Source: an uncultured Mycoplasmatota bacterium
Lineage (GTDB): Bacteria > Bacillota_I > Bacilli_A > RF39 > UBA660
Direction of reading: 5' to 3'
NCBI GenBank assembly: GCA_947574215.1
Contig: CANPIX010000009.1
Span: forward strand, 1 to 41,997
DNA: 41,997 bases
The notes under the pieces were generated by a model, which saw only the letters and a list, made by a program, of their open reading frames with translations, did no database searches and was not told the DNA's origin. Positions 23,324 to 30,754 of this stretch are shown in pieces (the stretch's first letter is position 1; each line of letters starts with the position of its first letter). The translations under genes and the position numbers were made by a program.

Positions 23324-25414
23324 ATGAAAAGAAACAATAGCTTAAAATTTAATATAAAAATTACAATGCTTCTTGTTTCTTTTTTATTTTTGGTAATTAT
23401 TGGAAAATTGTTATATGTGGCTCTTTCATCAAATGTAGATGGAATTGATTTGTATGCGTTTGCTAATAATCGTAATACGGAAAAGAAAACGACATACGCC
23501 TCTCGTGGAGATATTTATTATAGTGGTGGAGAAAAATTAGCAACGGATATGAATTCTTATACCGTTATAGCTTATTTGTCTAGTAGTCGTACAAAAGATG
23601 AAAAGAATCCACAACATGTAGTTGATAAAGAATCGACAGCCAAACTGTTAAGCCCTTTTTTAGAAAAAGAGAGTGAAGAATTGTTAAAGCTTTTGAATCG
23701 GGATAAATACCAAGTAGAATTGAAAAGAGGAATTACTGAAAATGAAAAAAATGAAATTCAAAAATTGAATTTATCAGGTATTGATTTTGTAAAAAGTATT
23801 AAAAGATACTATCCAAGTGGACGTTATGCTTCTTTTATTTTAGGGTATGCTAAGCCTAATGATTATGGTGAAATCAATGGTGAAATGGGATTGGAACTTT
23901 ATTTTAACGATACATTAAAAGGAAAAAATGGTTTTATTGAGTATCAAAAAGACGCTTATGGTTATCAAATTCCGAATACTCCTGTTATTGAGGAAAAAAG
24001 TGTGAGTGGAAAAAGTATATATTTGACTTTAGATGATAAAATTCAGCATTTGCTTGAACATACGATTGCAGGAATAGAAGAAAATTACACATTTGATTGG
24101 GCAACATTAACTATTATGAATGCAAAAACAGGTGCTATTTTAGGAAGTGCAAGTAGTCCTAATTTTGATTTAAATAAACGAGATGATTTGACAACTTATT
24201 TGAATCCTCTTATTAGTTATCAATATGAACCTGGTTCTGTTATGAAAATCTTTTCTTTTATGGACGCTATTGAAAATGGGTTGTATGATGGACAAAAAAA
24301 ATACCAATCGGGTTCTATTGTTTTAAAAGATGGGACCAAAATTAATGATTATAACAACAAAGGTTGGGGAGAAATTGACTTTGATATGGGATTTGCTCGT
24401 TCTAGTAATGTGGCAGCCACACTGTTGTCTCAAGAATTAGGAACAGAAAAATTAAGATCTTTTTATGAAGCTTTAGGTTTTGGTCGTTCAACGGGAATTG
24501 AATTACCAAATGAAGAAGATGGAAAAATTACTTTTAATTATGAAAGTGAAGTGGCAACGGCTTCTTTTGGGCAAGGAATTACAGTAACCGCTATACAAAT
24601 TTTACAAGCTCTTACGACACTTGCGAATGATGGCGTTATGGTGAAACCTTATTTGGTTTCTAAAATCGTTAATGAAAAAAATGAAGTGGTTCAAGAATTT
24701 GGAAGAAAAGAGATTTCGAAAGTAGCGAGCAAAGAAACTATCGAAAAAATGAAAAGCTTAATGCATAAGGTGGTTTACGAAACGAGTAAGGATTTTGCAC
24801 CAAGCAATATTAGTTTGATTGGAAAAACGGGAACAGCTCAAATCGCTAGTCCTAAAGGCGGCTATTTAAAAGGCGAGTACGATTATATAAAAAGTTTTGC
24901 TGGATTATTTCCTTATGAAGATCCAGAATATATTGTTTATATTGCTATAAAGCAAATTGTTGGAGAAACTAAAGATGTTGCTAAAATTGTAAAAAATGTA
25001 GTGGAAGAAACTGCCAAAACATTAAATTTAGTGAATGCTATTAGTGATGAAGACCAAAGTAAAATTCTTTCTTTGTCTAGTTATATTTCAAAACAGACGA
25101 TTACTACTGAAGAAGAATTGAAAAGAAAAGGTTTTACACCTATTGTCATTGGAGATGGAAAATATATTATCAATCAGTATCCTTTGAAAAATAAAGAAAT
25201 GCTTATTGGGGCAAAGGTCTTTTTACTGACCAATTCCGCTTCTTATACAATGCCAGATGTTAGGGGTTGGAGTACAAATGAAATTGTAACCTTTTGCAAT
25301 CTAATAGGTCTTTTGTATGAACTAAATGGTTCTGGAGTTGTAAAAGAAGTAAATATTGCTTTAGGAGAAGTAATTGATAAAGCCAATCCTTTAATTGTAA
25401 CACTAGGAAATTAA
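23324..25414 (+). CDS. pbpB: Division-specific class B penicillin-binding protein with PASTA (PBP2B/FtsI)
   Basis: The septal transpeptidase. It has one membrane helix (about 13-33), the class B motif ASRGDIYYSGGEKLA (59-73), a dimerisation module with RYYPSGRYASFILGY, and then the catalytic motifs Ser305-x-x-Lys308 (PGSVMK), SSN (360-362) and KTGT (501-504). The C-terminal ~110 residues hold PASTA-type sequence; YTMPDVRGWSTNEIV is the clearest unit, with a more diverged one before it. The 696-residue length is typical of Bacilli PBP2B. It directly follows ftsL. The next genes of the usual dcw cluster (mraY, murD, ftsW, ftsZ) do not follow here. Confidence 0.95.
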   Translation: MKRNNSLKFNIKITMLLVSFLFLVIIGKLLYVALSSNVDGIDLYAFANNRNTEKKTTYASRGDIYYSGGEKLATDMNSYTVIAYLSSSRTKDEKNPQHVVDKESTAKLLSPFLEKESEELLKLLNRDKYQVELKRGITENEKNEIQKLNLSGIDFVKSIKRYYPSGRYASFILGYAKPNDYGEINGEMGLELYFNDTLKGKNGFIEYQKDAYGYQIPNTPVIEEKSVSGKSIYLTLDDKIQHLLEHTIAGIEENYTFDWATLTIMNAKTGAILGSASSPNFDLNKRDDLTTYLNPLISYQYEPGSVMKIFSFMDAIENGLYDGQKKYQSGSIVLKDGTKINDYNNKGWGEIDFDMGFARSSNVAATLLSQELGTEKLRSFYEALGFGRSTGIELPNEEDGKITFNYESEVATASFGQGITVTAIQILQALTTLANDGVMVKPYLVSKIVNEKNEVVQEFGRKEISKVASKETIEKMKSLMHKVVYETSKDFAPSNISLIGKTGTAQIASPKGGYLKGEYDYIKSFAGLFPYEDPEYIVYIAIKQIVGETKDVAKIVKNVVEETAKTLNLVNAISDEDQSKILSLSSYISKQTITTEEELKRKGFTPIVIGDGKYIINQYPLKNKEMLIGAKVFLLTNSASYTMPDVRGWSTNEIVTFCNLIGLLYELNGSGVVKEVNIALGEVIDKANPLIVTLGN

Positions 25415-25443
25415 TTGCAGTTTCCAATGATATCGGTTATAAT
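25415..25443 (+). promoter_or_regulatory. Sigma-A promoter
   Basis: TTGCAG (25415-25420), 17 bp, TATAAT (25438-25443). It starts at the pbpB stop, so the next gene has its own promoter. Confidence 0.7.
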
Positions 25444-25471
25444 AAAAAAGTAAAAGGGAAGTGTTTCTATT

Positions 25472-27934
25472 ATGAATCCAGACATTTATAATGAAAGAGT
25501 CGCTAATTTTCAAATAAGAGTAAAAAATCTTCAAACAGAAATTATAGAAAAAAAGATTACTATGGAGAATTTTTTCCAGTTGCAAACTATTATGCAAAAG
25601 GTAAGTTTATTATGGAAAGAATGCGAGTCAATTTTTTATAATATTAAAAATCCTAAATCTCAAGATTTATTACTGGTTTATTTAGAAAATGAAACAGAAT
25701 TTTTAAAGATATTGACTTCCTTATTAAATAATATAGAACATTATCACAAAGTCGTAGGCGAATTTATTGAAAAATCAGAAATCCAAAAAATATGGGAAGA
25801 TGTTTATAAAGTTGTAATTCTTCAGGATAGTATACAAAAATATAATCGAGGATTAGAAATTGTTACTGAAAAAATAAACAAATTTTCTAAAAAAGAAAGA
25901 CAAGTTTTATTTCAACAAGAATATAGTTGGCTAAGCGACAGGATAAAAATGGCTGAAGGAGAGAAAACAGAAGCTATAAATCGTATTGAGGAATTGGAGT
26001 CTAAAGAAGAAAGAAACATAAACAATACAATGTTTTCAGAATCTGAAATGAAGAGAATTTCATTAGAAAAAGAATTGAAAGAAAAAAGTAAGGAAGCGTT
26101 AAATTCTTTTGAAAATTTCTTTGATAAAATAGATGTTGTTTCTGAACAAAAAATACCTGATTTTACAGAAGAAGAACAAAAAGAACTAAGAAAAGAAGAT
26201 GTTCAAGTGGATGAAGCGTATTTAAATACATTGTCTTTACCTTTGCAAATTGAGTATGTTCAATCCGTAATGGAAACGATTGAAAAAGTAAAGGGAAAAA
26301 AAGTTACGGTAAAATACAAAGGCGTTTCCAAAAGAATCTCTAAGAAAAAAAATTGTGTTTCTAGTTGGCTTCGTTGCCAAACGATACTTAGAAGTCTTAC
26401 AATGAAATACGATGAGCAAGTAGTACAATTGGCAGACGAAATGGAAAAAGAAGATGCTTTAAGGATCCAACAAGCTAAAGAAGAGTATGCAAGTTTGTAT
26501 GAAAAATTACTAGTTGTTGAAAATTGTTTATTTAAGTTAGCAGAGAGTGCTAAAGAATTTTTAGGAACCAAGGAAGTTGTGGCGGTTTCCTCTTTCAATA
26601 AAGAACCACTTTATATTCATAAGAAAAGTTTAGATCGTTTTAATGCCTATTTTGTAGAATACAAACGTTTACAAAAAGAAATCAATCGTTTTTTAGAAAG
26701 ACATGATTTAAAAGAAGTTCCACCAGTTGAAAAGTTTGAAGAAATACAGACTGCAAAATATGAACTTTACAATCAAATTTCTTTTTTAAATGAACAAAAA
26801 GAAAAGTTAAATCCTGGAGAAAATGTAGACGAGTTAAACAGTCAAATTTCTAAGTTAAGAAAAGAACTGTATAAAATGAATAAAGGGCATAAATTTGCAA
26901 TATTTGCTAATTTAAAAGTGTTGTTTAAAAGTTTAAGACTTTCAGATGATATTAGTAGTTTTTATGCTTCAATAGCAGAAAATCCGGAGAAATTTAGAAA
27001 TTCAAAGAAATACAAAGCAAATTCTAAAAAAGAAATCTTACAAGATATTCTTACAAAAATACAAAATTCTTGTTTGCTTACAAAAGAAGATGTAAATGAG
27101 AAAATAAATGAAAACAAGAAAAAAATAAATGATTCTTTAGGAATTCAAAAGAAAAAAGATTTTTTACGTGAACAATTTAGTAAAGTAAGAAGAGAATTTT
27201 GTCTTTTTCCTAAAAAAGAAAAAAAATGTACTAGAATAAAAAGAATAAAAGATTCTATTAATAAAAAGAAATTGGTAGGAAGCATTGCAAGTACAGTTAT
27301 TCTCTGTTGTTCCGTTTCAGGCCTTTTGTATTTGCAAAATGATTCTGTAGAAGCACATGAAAAACGAATGGAATCTACTTTAGAAACTACAGAATTTAAA
27401 GAATATGCATTTGAGAATTCTCATAGCGATAATTTTAATTTTTCTAATACTTTTGCAATTCATCAAATGGAAAGTATAGAAGAACAGCAAGTAAAAGAAG
27501 CTCCTGGAAAAGAAAATTATGATAAACAAATGACTTTTAAGTCGATGCCTAAAAAAGAAACGTTTTCTTATGACGATGTTTTAAAAGAAATTGATTTTGG
27601 AGATACTTTTACAAAGCAGGGAAGTGTATACAGAACGGCGGAAGAAGCAGTAACTAAGCAAAATCCTTATTCTACATATTTTGATAAAGATTCGTTAAGT
27701 ACAGTAGAAGGTATAGTTTATAAATACAATGATACTTTTGTTCCTATTTATTCTTCTCAAGAAGATTCAGAATCTTTACGAATTGCAATGGTAAATAACG
27801 GAGCAGAACCAGTAGGGGTACTTGGTCAAAATGAACACACTACTACAAATGATTATGAAGGTTATTTTAGTATAGATGATATTCAATTTGTTTTGAATGA
27901 AGAAACAGAATTAATGAATGAAAGAGGAAGATAA
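25472..27934 (+). CDS. Large coiled-coil, single-pass membrane protein of unknown function
   Basis: I do not recognise this 820-residue protein. Residues 1-600 are Lys/Glu-rich and mostly helical with several coiled-coil stretches (about 150-235, 320-400, 445-475). A very basic segment (about 580-603) precedes one membrane helix (about 604-622, SIASTVILCCSVSGLLYLQ). The last ~200 residues would be outside the cell and end in a small folded domain (about 710-810) with YRTAEEAVTKQNPY, VEGIVYKY and YEGYFSIDDIQF. The basic flank predicts N-in, C-out. The topology suits a cytoplasmic scaffold with an outer sensor or anchor. It lies between pbpB and a DUF1292 gene that begins directly after its stop. 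Confidence 0.7.
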   Translation: MNPDIYNERVANFQIRVKNLQTEIIEKKITMENFFQLQTIMQKVSLLWKECESIFYNIKNPKSQDLLLVYLENETEFLKILTSLLNNIEHYHKVVGEFIEKSEIQKIWEDVYKVVILQDSIQKYNRGLEIVTEKINKFSKKERQVLFQQEYSWLSDRIKMAEGEKTEAINRIEELESKEERNINNTMFSESEMKRISLEKELKEKSKEALNSFENFFDKIDVVSEQKIPDFTEEEQKELRKEDVQVDEAYLNTLSLPLQIEYVQSVMETIEKVKGKKVTVKYKGVSKRISKKKNCVSSWLRCQTILRSLTMKYDEQVVQLADEMEKEDALRIQQAKEEYASLYEKLLVVENCLFKLAESAKEFLGTKEVVAVSSFNKEPLYIHKKSLDRFNAYFVEYKRLQKEINRFLERHDLKEVPPVEKFEEIQTAKYELYNQISFLNEQKEKLNPGENVDELNSQISKLRKELYKMNKGHKFAIFANLKVLFKSLRLSDDISSFYASIAENPEKFRNSKKYKANSKKEILQDILTKIQNSCLLTKEDVNEKINENKKKINDSLGIQKKKDFLREQFSKVRREFCLFPKKEKKCTRIKRIKDSINKKKLVGSIASTVILCCSVSGLLYLQNDSVEAHEKRMESTLETTEFKEYAFENSHSDNFNFSNTFAIHQMESIEEQQVKEAPGKENYDKQMTFKSMPKKETFSYDDVLKEIDFGDTFTKQGSVYRTAEEAVTKQNPYSTYFDKDSLSTVEGIVYKYNDTFVPIYSSQEDSESLRIAMVNNGAEPVGVLGQNEHTTTNDYEGYFSIDDIQFVLNEETELMNERGR

Positions 27935-28231
27935 ATGGAAAAAATAGAACTTTATAAAATACTTACTATAGAAAATGAAGATGGATCTGGCGATAAAGAT
28001 TATACCGTTGCTAATAAAATAGACTATAAGGAAACCACTTATTTGTATTTAATTGAAGTGGATGCTGATGAGAATTTAATTGAAAGTAATCAAATGATAA
28101 CAAAACTTGTAATAAAAGAAGGCGAAGAATCATTAGAAAAAGTTACAGATCCAACAGAATTAAAAGAAGTTGCACGATTGTTTTTTGAACTATTTAAAGA
28201 TTTGGCAAAAGAAGCTATTTCAAATGAATAG
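27935..28231 (+). CDS. DUF1292-type small acidic protein
   Basis: The 98-residue acidic protein shows the DUF1292 (YrzB-like) layout: an EDGSGDKDYTVANKIDYKETTYLYLIE segment (short motif EDG, then YLYL strand), a central run of acidic residues, and a C-terminal DPTELKEVARLFFEL helix. It is widespread in Firmicutes and its function is unknown. The start codon follows the preceding stop with no gap, and the ribosome binding site GAAAGAGG lies in the upstream gene, so the two are translated from one message. Confidence 0.7.
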   Translation: MEKIELYKILTIENEDGSGDKDYTVANKIDYKETTYLYLIEVDADENLIESNQMITKLVIKEGEESLEKVTDPTELKEVARLFFELFKDLAKEAISNE

Positions 28232-28247
28232 CTTTTTTATTGCAAAA

Positions 28248-28273
28248 AAAAGATTTCTTATAAGAAATCTTTT
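28248..28273. terminator. Bidirectional terminator between the DUF1292 gene and rpmB
   Basis: AAAAGATTTCTTA (28248-28260) and TAAGAAATCTTTT (28261-28273) form a perfect 26-bp palindrome with A-rich left and T-rich right flanks. It serves both converging genes and includes part of the rpmB stop codon. Confidence 0.8.
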
Positions 28274-28430
28274 ACGCCATTTTTTTTGCTTCTCTAGCTG
28301 TAATTAATACAGTTTTACCATTTACTTTTTTCTTTTGTAAATTTGGCTTTTGACGTGATTTAACAGCATTACATGCTTTGCTTCTTAAATTTACAGTTAA
28401 AGGTTTCTTTTTTGATATATTTTTAGCCAT
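28272..28430 (-). CDS. rpmB: 50S ribosomal protein L28
   Basis: The 52-residue protein MAKNISKKKPLTVNLRSKA onward contains the L28 core NLRSKACNAVKSRQKPNLQ and VNGKTVLITAREAKKM, corresponding to the RSHAxNAxKRxxxPNLQKxxxxVNGK pattern. Two N-terminal Cys pairs that chelate zinc in some L28 proteins are missing, so it is the zinc-free form. A longer frame reaching 28469 exists, but the ATG at 28430 has the ribosome binding site GGAGGTG and the family N-terminus. Confidence 0.9.
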   Translation of the reverse strand: MAKNISKKKPLTVNLRSKACNAVKSRQKPNLQKKKVNGKTVLITAREAKKMA

Positions 28431-28459
28431 TTTGCACCTCCAAAATTTCTTTCTATAAA

Positions 28460-28488
28460 ATCTTATCATTAGATATGCGAAAAGTCAA
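28460..28488 (-). promoter_or_regulatory. Sigma-A promoter of rpmB
   Basis: On the minus strand TTGACT (28488-28483), 17 bp, TAAGAT (28465-28460). It fits exactly between the helD stop and rpmB. Confidence 0.7.
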
Positions 28489-28492
28489 ATAT

Positions 28493-30499
28493 TTATTCAT
28501 AAACGTAGAGTTCATGTTGGGCTCTTGTAACTGCTACATAGTATAAATTTTTTTCATTCTCTGTAAAATAATTGTCTTGCTCTTGATAAACTAAGACTGC
28601 GTCAAATTCAAGACCTTTTGCTAAATAAGCGGGTAGAATTACAAATTCTTTAATAAATTCCTCTGTTGTCGCTTCAACGTAAGATAAGCTAAACTCAGTT
28701 TTCAATTCTTTATACAATTGGGCTGCGGAAGTGGTGTTTTTAGTAATAATAGCTAATGAATTGTATTTTTCTTTAAGATTTTGTATGTCTTTTTTTAAGA
28801 ATTTTTTATTTTTTCGAATGATGACAGGTTTGTTATTATTTTTTCTTATTGCACAAACATGATGTAGGTCTAAAATTTTATTGGCAAATTCAATAATTTC
28901 TTCACTTGAACGATACGTTTTTGAAAGTTCAATGTACTTTCCAGAGAAAATTTGATTGAGTTCTTCTAACGTTTTGTATTTATAAAAAGGATTAATATTT
29001 TGATGAACATCACCTAAAATGGTAAAAGAAGATTTTTTAAATATTTTGGAAAGAATAATGTATTGCAAATAACTGTAATCTTGCGCTTCATCTATCACAA
29101 CTTGTTCGATGCTATTTTCATAATAAAATCCTTCCATTAGTCCTTTTAAATAAACAAGAATTAAGGCATCATCGTAGGCAATCTTTTTATTATTGTTTAA
29201 TTTTTCAATTTCTTTTTCTGTTATTTCTTCTTTGAAAAAAGAACTTCTATAAAACGTTTGAAGAATTTTTTTATAATCTTTTTTTATATCTAATGCTTCT
29301 AATAAAAGTTTATGATACGTAGCTTTTCTTTTTTTACTTCCATTGTAATTGTTTTCAGAAAATTTAAGAGCCATAGCATCAATTCGCTCAAAAAAAGGTA
29401 CGCTATTGTAACGTTTGTGAAACAATTCGTTTAATTCTTCTTTTCTATATTCATAAACTTTATTTTCAATAAATCCTTTTTTAAAAGAAATGGTATTTTC
29501 TAAATCCTTTACAAATTTTTCTAAATCTTTAATGATTTCATTGCTTTGCTTATAAAGAAATAGACGAGTATTGGTATTTTCTTTTCCATAATGATGGTTT
29601 AAAAAGTCGATATACGATTCAACTGTTTTATATTCTTTTATAATTTTGGATAAATAATCATGAAACGTCGTTTGCAATGTATTTTCTTCTCCAAGTTCTG
29701 GTAAGACATTAGATATGTATTCTGTAAAAATTTGATTAGGAGAAAATATCAAAATTTTATCTGAGGATAAGTTTTTGATTTTATAAAGAAGAAAGGCAAT
29801 TCGATGCAAAGCCACACTTGTTTTTCCACTTCCTGCTATTCCTTGTACGATTAGATGCTTGTCTTTTGTATTTCTTATAACGCTATTTTGTTCTTGTTGA
29901 ATCGTTGTTACAATATTTTTCATTCTATCACTTGATTCGCTTGCTAATACTTCTTGTAAAACTTCGTCGTCAATATTGATAGAACTATCAATAATGCGTA
30001 ATAATTTTTGATTTTCTATTTTGTATTGTCTTTTTTGATGAAGAATAGATTTTATAATTCCCATAGGTGCCTCGTATTGACAAACTCCTGATTCATAATC
30101 ATAAAAAATACTACATATAGGGGCACGCCAGTCGTAAATTAAATTATCTAATTTTTCATCTTTCAAATAGGTAAATCCAATGTATATTTTTTGTTGTCTT
30201 TTTAATTCATCTTCTAATACAATCGAAGCAAAATAGGGAGAATTTTTAATTCTTATTAATTTTTTGAAGTAATCTCTTCTTCTTAATAATTCCATCGCTT
30301 CTTGTTCGTTTGCTGTTCTTACAGAATTTAATTCTTGTTTGTCCATTCCACCTTTGTTTTCCCAAGCGTATTTTCGAAATTCTCGAATTTGCTCAGCGTC
30401 TTTAAAAATATCTTTCTCCATTTTAGCAATTTGTAGATTTAAATAGTGTGCTGTTTTTTTTAAATTTTGTTCTTCAAGTTGTTTTTCATTTGAATTCAT
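28493..30499 (-). CDS. helD: RNA polymerase recycling ATPase HelD (UvrD/Rep-like)
   Basis: HelD binds stalled or post-termination RNA polymerase and pries it from DNA in Gram-positive bacteria. The 668-residue protein has the HelD-type N-terminal coiled coil (1-70), the IYIGFTYLKDE and DWRAPICSIFYDYE motifs typical of the family (absent from true UvrD), Walker A GIAGSGKTSVAL (about 219-230), VVIDEAQDYSYLQY (motif II), ILGDVHQNI, LSKTYRSS, AKGLEFDAVLVY and VAVTRAQHELYV. The length is near the short end for HelD. The ATG at 30499 follows GAAGGT. Its leader contains a terminator-like hairpin. Confidence 0.88.
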   Translation of the reverse strand: MNSNEKQLEEQNLKKTAHYLNLQIAKMEKDIFKDAEQIREFRKYAWENKGGMDKQELNSVRTANEQEAMELLRRRDYFKKLIRIKNSPYFASIVLEDELKRQQKIYIGFTYLKDEKLDNLIYDWRAPICSIFYDYESGVCQYEAPMGIIKSILHQKRQYKIENQKLLRIIDSSINIDDEVLQEVLASESSDRMKNIVTTIQQEQNSVIRNTKDKHLIVQGIAGSGKTSVALHRIAFLLYKIKNLSSDKILIFSPNQIFTEYISNVLPELGEENTLQTTFHDYLSKIIKEYKTVESYIDFLNHHYGKENTNTRLFLYKQSNEIIKDLEKFVKDLENTISFKKGFIENKVYEYRKEELNELFHKRYNSVPFFERIDAMALKFSENNYNGSKKRKATYHKLLLEALDIKKDYKKILQTFYRSSFFKEEITEKEIEKLNNNKKIAYDDALILVYLKGLMEGFYYENSIEQVVIDEAQDYSYLQYIILSKIFKKSSFTILGDVHQNINPFYKYKTLEELNQIFSGKYIELSKTYRSSEEIIEFANKILDLHHVCAIRKNNNKPVIIRKNKKFLKKDIQNLKEKYNSLAIITKNTTSAAQLYKELKTEFSLSYVEATTEEFIKEFVILPAYLAKGLEFDAVLVYQEQDNYFTENEKNLYYVAVTRAQHELYVYE

Positions 30500-30527
30500 A
30501 ATTTTACCTTCTTTCTTTTTAACAAAT

Positions 30528-30555
30528 AAAAAACTCCCGAAAATAATCTTTCGAG
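30528..30555 (-). terminator. Terminator-like hairpin in the helD leader (possible attenuator)
   Basis: In minus-strand RNA CUCGAAA (30555-30549) pairs with UUUCGGG (30542-30536), one U:G, with a 6-nt loop, then AG and six U (30533-30528). It lies between the helD promoter and start codon. An upstream CTTTC could pair instead with GAAAG of the left arm, giving an alternative fold. Confidence 0.4.
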
Positions 30556-30604
30556 CTCAAGGTTGTTCTTTTTGAAAGGTTTTGTAAATAAAAAAGTCCA
30601 TTTC

Positions 30605-30633
30605 ATTTTATCAATAAAATAAAAAGCTGTCAA
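30605..30633 (-). promoter_or_regulatory. Sigma-A promoter of helD
   Basis: On the minus strand TTGACA (30633-30628), 17 bp, TAAAAT (30610-30605). It gives a leader of about 100 nt. Confidence 0.75.
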
Positions 30634-30715
30634 TTTAAAAATATTTAAGAATTCTTTCTTTATTGTCAAAAAAAACGAAAAAAATTCTCTTTTTATTTCT
30701 ATAAATTTTTGGGCA

Positions 30716-30724
30716 TGTTATAAT
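30716..30724 (+). promoter_or_regulatory. Extended -10 promoter of dnaE-polC
   Basis: TGtTATAAT with no good -35 at the proper distance, 31 bp before the dnaE start. Confidence 0.55.
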
Positions 30725-30754
30725 TGAATTAACAACAGGAGGGCGAAGAAAAAT

